From an uncultured beta proteobacterium (GTDB taxonomy: Bacteria > Pseudomonadota > Gammaproteobacteria > Burkholderiales > Burkholderiaceae_C): 7,076 nucleotides of DNA. A program made the translations under genes and the position numbers. This document shows positions 1 through 4,763 of the stretch, piece after piece. Each line of letters begins with the position of its first letter. The first letter of the stretch is position 1. Below the pieces are notes generated by a model that ran no database searches, was not told the DNA's origin, and saw nothing but the letters and a program-made list of their open reading frames with translations. The stretch spans positions 1 to 7,076 of the forward strand of contig CAIQEX010000490.1 of assembly GCA_903870955.1 (NCBI GenBank), read 5' to 3'.

Positions 1-1053
1 CACCACGCTCTGCTTAAAGGGCAGAGGCTGCAGCAGATTGAGCAAATAGTGCAGGCACACGCGCGACTTCTCCAGGCTGCGGTCTGACGCACGCTCGTAG
101 TTCCATGCGGCCCAGGCACGGCGCTGGCGTGGCAATACCGAGATATCGGTGTGGAGTACCGCGGCATTCGGTTGGTAACGGATAGCACCCAGCGTGTCAC
201 GCTCGTGCGTGCTGGCATCGCTCAGCAGAGCCAGGGATTGATCCGAATGGCAGGCCAGCACCACGCTGTCAAAGCGCTCGGTTTGACCGTGCGAGGTGAT
301 CCAGACGCCTTGGCCATCGCGCCGGATGCTTTGCACCGGTGTGTTCAGGCGCTTGTCCGGCACGCTGGCAACGATCTTTTCCACGTAGTTCCGCGCACCA
401 CCGGCAACCGTCCACCACTGGGGACGGTTGTTGACCTGAATCAGCCCGTGGTTGTGGCAGAACCGAATCATCGTGGCCACCGGAAAATGCAGCATCTGGT
501 CGGTCGGGCAACTCCAGATGCAACCCAGCATGGGCAAAAAGTACCAGTCGCGAAAGGTGCTGGAAAACTGGTGTTGCGCCAGAAACGCTGACAAGGGCTG
601 CATCAGTTCGATGTCAGCGCCACTTTCGGCAATCCGGGTGGCCAGGGCGTTAAAGCGCACCACCTCACGCAGCATCTTCAGAAAGCGCAGGTTCAGCAAA
701 TTGCTGCGCTGGGCGAAAACCGTGTTCAGCGTGGAGCCGTTCCATTCCAGCGCTTGCGCGCCACGCCCGCTGGGCACGCGCACCGAAAACGACATGTCCG
801 ACTTGGCCGTGGCCACGCCGAGTTCTTCGAACAAGGCGATGAGTTTGGGGTAAGTGCGCTCATTGAAAACCAGAAACCCGGTGTCCACGCCGTGGGTCAG
901 CATGCCGGAGGGCCCCGGCAGGGTGACATCCACCGTATGGGTGTGGCCGCCAAAATAGTCACCGGCTTCAAACAGTGTGAGGTCCGCTTGGCCGCGAAGT
1001 TTGTGGGCGACGGCCAAGCCTGAGATTCCGGATCCGATGATGGCGATTTTCAT
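1..1053 (-). CDS. FAD-dependent amine-oxidase-type oxidoreductase (COG2907-like), 3'-truncated by window edge
   Basis: This is a flavoprotein oxidoreductase of the NAD(P)/FAD-binding, amine oxidase/phytoene desaturase type; its substrate is not known from the sequence. The 351 visible residues open with a Rossmann dinucleotide-binding motif, IIGSGISGLAVA (residues 5-16), with an acidic residue (E29) at the end of the second strand to hold the ribose. GGHTHT (35-40), VDTGFLVFNERTYPKL (56-71), RPQWWTVAGGARNYV (210-224), VLHTD (299-303) and AWAAWNY (313-319) are the pattern I associate with COG2907 proteins. Family members are roughly 420-450 residues, so some 70-100 C-terminal residues lie outside the window. 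The ATG at 1053-1051 is chosen because the Rossmann motif follows at once; no Shine-Dalgarno sequence precedes it. Related genes often sit beside a DUF1365 gene and a cyclopropane-fatty-acid-synthase-like methyltransferase, suggesting lipid modification, but those neighbours would be off the left edge and are not seen. Family call is firm, role is inferred. Confidence 0.9.
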   Translation of the reverse strand, partial: MKIAIIGSGISGLAVAHKLRGQADLTLFEAGDYFGGHTHTVDVTLPGPSGMLTHGVDTGFLVFNERTYPKLIALFEELGVATAKSDMSFSVRVPSGRGAQALEWNGSTLNTVFAQRSNLLNLRFLKMLREVVRFNALATRIAESGADIELMQPLSAFLAQHQFSSTFRDWYFLPMLGCIWSCPTDQMLHFPVATMIRFCHNHGLIQVNNRPQWWTVAGGARNYVEKIVASVPDKRLNTPVQSIRRDGQGVWITSHGQTERFDSVVLACHSDQSLALLSDASTHERDTLGAIRYQPNAAVLHTDISVLPRQRRAWAAWNYERASDRSLEKSRVCLHYLLNLLQPLPFKQSVV

Positions 1054-1121
1054 GAAGGGTGGGTGTGTTACCGTTAAAGCCATTTTGTGACTGATCGGTA
1101 TTATTTTAAATCAAGCGGTGC
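1054..1121 (-). promoter_or_regulatory. AT-rich leader, probable promoter region of the oxidoreductase gene
   Basis: Between the putative terminator of the HD-GYP gene and the oxidoreductase ATG lies a stretch that is locally much richer in A and T than the flanking genes, centred on 1098-1110. Read on the minus strand it offers overlapping -10-like hexamers, TAAAAT (1108-1103) and TAATAC (1103-1098). No well-spaced strong -35 goes with them: TTGCAC upstream gives only a 14-base spacer to TAATAC. The leader would be about 40-50 bases. This is a candidate promoter from composition and position only. Confidence 0.35.
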
Positions 1122-1162
1122 AAAAACCCTCTTGTTTGCAGGGTATAGGCGCAGGGGCGCCT
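1122..1162 (-). terminator. Tandem hairpins and T run: probable terminator of the HD-GYP gene
   Basis: Just past the TAA stop of the HD-GYP gene, the minus strand shows a perfect 6-base stem with a 4-base loop, AGGCGC-CCCT-GCGCCT (1162-1147). A second, weaker stem follows, ACCCT with AGGGT (1144-1140 and 1130-1126) around a 9-base loop. This runs straight into five T residues (1126-1122, the first also in the stem). A hairpin followed by T residues is the form of a Rho-independent terminator. The second stem is only 5 bp, so efficiency may be modest. The position between two same-direction genes supports separate transcription units. Confidence 0.5.
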
Positions 1163-1166
1163 GGCT

Positions 1167-2396
1167 TTACCAGAGGCGGTCGGTCGGCGCGGTTTGCGTC
1201 AGCGGCAGCATGCGGTCCATGGTGATGTGGACCTTGACTTCGTGGTGCGGCACGCTGGCGACCACGCGGTAATCCTTGTGGCTGGTATCACGCACGGCAT
1301 GCTCGGCGGTGGGCATGCCACTTCGGTTCAACACCACCGCCACGCGGGGCGTGCTGGTATTGGCGCCGCGCCGAACCACAACGGCCACCTCTTCCGAGGC
1401 CAATTTGACGTAGGCACCGGGTTGGTAAATACCCACGGCCTTGATCAGTGCGGCGCCGGCTTCATCGACTTGTTTGTTCTCATCAAAATAGCACGCCTGC
1501 ATCGCCACAGCAGGCGAAACGGGGGGCCGTGTCAGGCGGGGCGACAAGCGCGCAGCAAACATGTCGGCACGCTGGATCAGGCGCGCCAGCCGGTGCGCCG
1601 GTGCTTTACTCCGCAGGCCCCCGGGTCCTTCGATATGGTGCGCGGCCACCGCGTCTAACCAGGTGGAATCGGTAATGCCCATGGCCTGCAGCAGTTCTAC
1701 AGACTTTTGAGGATGGTCGGCAATGTGCGCCTGTTGAAATGCGTCCGCAGGGCGCTTTTGTGACGTCAGGCGATCCTGCAACTCGGTCATGGAAATATTC
1801 ATCGTCAGCGCGGCTTTGCGCAGCAGCATATCCACCGGCTCAGGCCAGTTAAGGACTTCGCGCGCCGCCAGGCCACAAATCACACTGACCAGCATGGCGT
1901 GGGTGGCGCTGTACATTTCGGTCTCGGTGGCGGACAACTGGATCAAGGCAAACAGCACACCATTGGGGTTGCGCAGAGACTCCTTGAACAGAATCTGGTG
2001 CACATGCTCCAGCCGATCGATAAATGATTCCTTGTGCGGATCACGCAGAACATAGTTGGCCTGCACCTGCAGGTCACGCCAGTCCACACGGTCATCCGTA
2101 ACCGCCGTGCGCTTGACGGCTTTGTCAACCAGAAGCTTGGAGTCGGCAATTTCGCCAATCGACTTGTCGTTGCGCATCATGGTCTGCAACTGGTCGATAT
2201 AGGCTTTGTGCAGGGCCTCGGCGTCCAGACCGTCAATGAACAGGCCATTGCTCCGGTTATGGAACATCACCAGATCATCCTTGGAGCGGACCACGAAAGA
2301 TTTTTTGGCCAACAGCACGCCGTCCTTGTCGACCAGGTCACAAGGCAAGGGGTATCCAATGCGGATGGAGTCGATCTCGATCGGGATGAGGTTCAT
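1167..2396 (-). CDS. HD-GYP-family protein with degenerate catalytic motifs
   Basis: This 409-residue protein resembles HD-GYP cyclic-di-GMP phosphodiesterases but is probably not an active one. Residues 1-58 form a small strand-rich domain (IRIGYPLPCDLVDKDGVLLA, 11-30) like the N-terminal module of many HD-GYP proteins. The HD-type core runs from about 150 to 345. Metal-ligand positions kept include H166 (THAMLVS), H228 (IADHPQKS), H253-H254 and D278 (RADMFAA). The defining HD dyad is Met199-Asn200 (AALTMNISM) and the HHExxDGxGYP stretch reads HHIEGPGGL. The C-terminal block GIYQPGAYVKL (322-332) matches the conserved tail of the family. No membrane helix or signal peptide is visible. The ATG at 2396 is used because the N-terminal domain begins there; no Shine-Dalgarno precedes it. 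It diverges from rfaE2 and is followed by a probable terminator. A sensory, binding or scaffold role is an inference; activity on another substrate is not excluded. Confidence 0.85.
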   Translation of the reverse strand: MNLIPIEIDSIRIGYPLPCDLVDKDGVLLAKKSFVVRSKDDLVMFHNRSNGLFIDGLDAEALHKAYIDQLQTMMRNDKSIGEIADSKLLVDKAVKRTAVTDDRVDWRDLQVQANYVLRDPHKESFIDRLEHVHQILFKESLRNPNGVLFALIQLSATETEMYSATHAMLVSVICGLAAREVLNWPEPVDMLLRKAALTMNISMTELQDRLTSQKRPADAFQQAHIADHPQKSVELLQAMGITDSTWLDAVAAHHIEGPGGLRSKAPAHRLARLIQRADMFAARLSPRLTRPPVSPAVAMQACYFDENKQVDEAGAALIKAVGIYQPGAYVKLASEEVAVVVRRGANTSTPRVAVVLNRSGMPTAEHAVRDTSHKDYRVVASVPHHEVKVHITMDRMLPLTQTAPTDRLW

Positions 2397-2485
2397 GGTG
2401 CCAGAAGATTATGCATCGCCATTGCCGGGACAATCCTCGAAATACAGGGCGAAGCGCGGTCAAAAGCCCTGCTAGCATCTCCACC
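2397..2485. promoter_or_regulatory. Divergent intergenic region between HD-GYP gene and rfaE2
   Basis: These 89 bases separate two divergent start codons, so they should contain the promoters of both. For the HD-GYP gene the best sigma-70-like pair on the minus strand is TTGTCC (2433-2428), a 16-base spacer and TAATCT (2411-2406). That would put the transcript start only 2-4 bases before the ATG, giving a nearly leaderless mRNA. An alternative -35-like TTGACC occurs farther upstream without a good -10. For rfaE2 I find no convincing pair; TAGCAT near 2474 is a weak -10 candidate. No obvious operator palindrome is seen. Confidence 0.4.
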
Positions 2486-2980
2486 ATGCACTCCCAGATC
2501 GCCCCTCCCGCCTTTTTGCAAAAGATCCAGCCCCGCCATGATTTGGCTTCAGCCTTGTCCGCTTTGCCCAGGCCCTGGGTGTTTACCAACGGGGTATTCG
2601 ACGTGTTGCACCGAGGCCATGTGGTCTATCTGGCGCAAGCCCGCGCACTGGGTGGCAGCCTGATCGTGGCACTCAACACCGACGCGTCGGTGAAACGACT
2701 CGGCAAGGGCGATGATCGGCCGCTGAACAAGGACGCAGACCGCGCCATCGTCATGGCCTCGCAGGAGGCGGTCAGTCTGGTGACCTGGTTTGACGAAGAT
2801 ACGCCGCTGGAGCTGATCGGCGAGATCCGGCCTGACATTCTGGTCAAAGGCGGCGATTACGACATGTCCAAACTGGCCGAAACCAAGCTGGTGGAAAGCT
2901 GGGGCGGCCACGCACTGGCGCTGCCTTTTGTGGCCGGTTACTCGACTACGCAGTTGGTGCAGCGGATTCGGGCGGGTTGA
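2486..2980 (+). CDS. rfaE2: D-glycero-beta-D-manno-heptose 1-phosphate adenylyltransferase
   Basis: The enzyme joins AMP from ATP to D-glycero-beta-D-manno-heptose 1-phosphate, giving ADP-heptose precursor for the lipopolysaccharide inner core; it acts in the cytoplasm. The 164-residue protein is a single cytidylyltransferase-like nucleotidyltransferase domain. It has the signature FTNGVFDVLHRGHVVYL (33-49) with the HxGH nucleotide-binding motif at 42-45. RPLN (78-81), DRA (85-87), DILVKGGDY (117-125) and a terminal YSTTQLVQRIR (152-162), equivalent to the usual GRSTT block, follow. The length fits the stand-alone form (HldC/RfaE2) rather than the fused HldE, so the kinase (RfaE1/HldA) should be encoded elsewhere. 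An in-frame ATG at 2411 would add 25 residues of no familiar character; the ATG at 2486 gives a normal N-terminus, though no Shine-Dalgarno is evident. It converges on the CorA-like gene, 41 bases away. Identification is firm. Confidence 0.94.
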   Translation: MHSQIAPPAFLQKIQPRHDLASALSALPRPWVFTNGVFDVLHRGHVVYLAQARALGGSLIVALNTDASVKRLGKGDDRPLNKDADRAIVMASQEAVSLVTWFDEDTPLELIGEIRPDILVKGGDYDMSKLAETKLVESWGGHALALPFVAGYSTTQLVQRIRAG

Positions 2981-3021
2981 TGGGCTGCTTTAGCGAGAAG
3001 TGAAACCGATTCCCGTCTGCG

Positions 3022-4683
3022 TCACGGGTTGCGTTCGCGCTGGCTAGCCCAAATAGCGATGAATGCCTTGAACTTGCTCCATGCGCTGACACGCTCCTCG
3101 GACAGCACATCCAGGAAATCTGACAGACGCTTTGACTTGATCATGGTGTAAACCGTGATCGCCGTGGTGAGCACGAACACCAGGGCAAAGATGAATACTC
3201 TGCGCTCCATGGAAGCGTCAGCTTCAGACAACAGGTTCATGCCCAAAAAGCCCGTTGTAATGGTGCCTATCAGGCCAAAGATGGTGACCACTGTGAGGCG
3301 CACGACGGTGTTGGCTTGGCGACGCAGGCTATCCGCTTCCAGATAATTGTTCATGTCGGCAATGCGCTCTTTGACCTCTGCAAACAGCGGGTCCAGTCCG
3401 AGGTGTTGGGCACACTTTCTAAATAGCGCGCGTGTTTGGGCCTGCTCGGATACTTCATGAAACCAGTAGCGGTGGGTAAAGCGTAAAAAGCTGGCGAAGC
3501 AACTGCGAATGCTGCGTTTGAATGTGCGCACACTGCCCGGATCGGTAATGTCGAGATGCCGAAGCGTCTCGGCCAGCCTGTCCGAGAACATCAAAAGTGC
3601 CGCCTTTTGAAAGTGCGCAATCAGAAACAGGAGGAAATGCTGATGCCTGAATTGGGCCAGCACGCCGCGGTCACGACAGCCAAAGAAGTGGCTACTGGAA
3701 TCGCCCACTACCACCATCGAATGACCGGTGCAAAGGTAACGCGTGTTGGGCGCTGCTCCGCCTTGCGTCCAAAAGCGATCGTAGCAATACCGTTCCTCAA
3801 AATCACTCAAGTGGTCTTCGGCAAAGGGCAGGGTGTTGCCCTCGTGGGTAGGTCCCGCTCCGGTCACCAATCCAATGCGTATGAAGTCACTGCGGCTTAT
3901 AGAGCGTGGATTGTCTACCGCCAAATAGCCTAGAAGTGGCATCCGGTAATACTCAATTTGGCGGTATCGCAACGCCCCTGCTTGTGTGGAATGGTCGCTC
4001 ACAAGGGGTTGCAAAAGCCAGTCCCAGTGGGCAGCAATTCGGGGCGCCCGGTGGCGCGCCACATGGTCCATGAACAGTTCACGCTGGCTGGCATCGGATT
4101 CGGCGAGTACCTGACCGTTCACATCCAGCCACTGGGCCTGATGCAGACAGTGCTGGGCTTGTCCCTGCGCGTCCCAACCCGGCGGATAGCCGCGACCAAA
4201 ACGGTAAAGCAACTCCTGGGCCTGGGGCAACGTTAAATTGTCGGTTGCCACTTCCACGTTGAGTAGGACTAGGTCCAGATCCAGAAAGAAATACAGATCT
4301 ACATGCACCACTTCCAATGTGATGGGTGCATCGCCAGGCCTAAAGATCGCACGCACTGCGCGCACATCATGGCGACGGAATATGCGCATCGGAGAGCCAT
4401 GTGCACGCCCGACACCTTTTCCGTGACCCTCGCCGTAAAGAAAGCGCTGCACATACGGCAAGAAGGTGACGAACTCGTTGTAGTGCCGCTCGTGAAAATG
4501 GTGGGCATCACCGGTGTATTCATCAACGACCTCCCGCCAAGGGGTGGCGTCGCCCATGTCTGACAGCATCTGCCAGGGCTTTGCGTGCTGGGTCTCAGAG
4601 CCATGCACCGGCATCAGGCGCAGAGGCCAGAGCAAAATTTGACGAAATTGGCGTACGCAGTGAGGGGCATCAGGCGTTGACAT
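3022..4683 (-). CDS. CorA-like membrane protein with large unfamiliar cytoplasmic domain
   Basis: This 553-residue protein ends with the membrane architecture of CorA-type divalent-cation transporters. Transmembrane helix 1 (about 462-482) finishes in TGFLGMNL, with GMN at 481-483, the motif that forms the selectivity mouth of CorA. A short acidic loop (LLSEADAS), helix 2 (about 496-515) and a basic KSKR (516-519) followed by a roughly 34-residue tail complete it. This suits an N-in, C-in topology. The region before helix 1 (KERIADMNNYLEADSLRRQA, 438-457) looks like the long stalk helix of CorA. Residues 1-430 do not resemble the ordinary CorA cytoplasmic domain. They include conserved-looking blocks such as WREVVDEYTGDAHHFHERHY (49-68), EFVTFLPYVQRFLYGEG (70-86) and EVVHVDLYFFLDLDLVLLNV (124-143). 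The start at 4683 keeps the hydrophobic block RQILLWPLRLMP (14-25). The gene lies 80 bases after glnE in the same direction. Magnesium or other cation transport is an inference from the C-terminus only; a gated or non-transporting role is possible. Confidence 0.8.
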   Translation of the reverse strand: MSTPDAPHCVRQFRQILLWPLRLMPVHGSETQHAKPWQMLSDMGDATPWREVVDEYTGDAHHFHERHYNEFVTFLPYVQRFLYGEGHGKGVGRAHGSPMRIFRRHDVRAVRAIFRPGDAPITLEVVHVDLYFFLDLDLVLLNVEVATDNLTLPQAQELLYRFGRGYPPGWDAQGQAQHCLHQAQWLDVNGQVLAESDASQRELFMDHVARHRAPRIAAHWDWLLQPLVSDHSTQAGALRYRQIEYYRMPLLGYLAVDNPRSISRSDFIRIGLVTGAGPTHEGNTLPFAEDHLSDFEERYCYDRFWTQGGAAPNTRYLCTGHSMVVVGDSSSHFFGCRDRGVLAQFRHQHFLLFLIAHFQKAALLMFSDRLAETLRHLDITDPGSVRTFKRSIRSCFASFLRFTHRYWFHEVSEQAQTRALFRKCAQHLGLDPLFAEVKERIADMNNYLEADSLRRQANTVVRLTVVTIFGLIGTITTGFLGMNLLSEADASMERRVFIFALVFVLTTAITVYTMIKSKRLSDFLDVLSEERVSAWSKFKAFIAIWASQRERNP

Positions 4684-4747
4684 GCAGCACAGTATCGCAC
4701 CGGCAATGCATGCTGAGAAGCCAGATCCCGACGCGCCGCGAGCGCAT

Positions 4748-4763
4748 GCGGTGTTTCCACCGC
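4748..4763 (-). other. Hairpin with GAAA tetraloop abutting the glnE stop codon
   Basis: On the minus strand, immediately after the TGA of glnE, there is a perfect 6-base-pair stem closed by a GNRA-type loop: GCGGTG-GAAA-CACCGC. GNRA tetraloops give very stable RNA hairpins. No T run follows, so this is not a classical Rho-independent terminator. It could protect the 3' end of glnE mRNA, slow ribosomes or polymerase at the end of the gene, or be a processing signal. It could also be chance in GC-rich DNA. The structure is seen directly; the role is inferred. Confidence 0.45.

Noticed and set aside
151..591. 146-residue plus-strand open frame antisense to the oxidoreductase
   Set aside because: The minus strand here encodes clear family motifs of the flavoprotein; the antisense frame has none.
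2411..2485. Upstream in-frame ATG at 2411 as the rfaE2 start
   Set aside because: The extra 25 residues are Arg/Ser-rich and unlike a normal N-terminus. The ATG at 2486 gives the usual family length.
3012..3028. Inverted repeat CCCGT/ACGGG between rfaE2 and the CorA-like gene as a shared terminator
   Set aside because: The stem is only 5 bp with a 7-base loop, overlaps the CorA-like stop codon, and has no T run on either strand.
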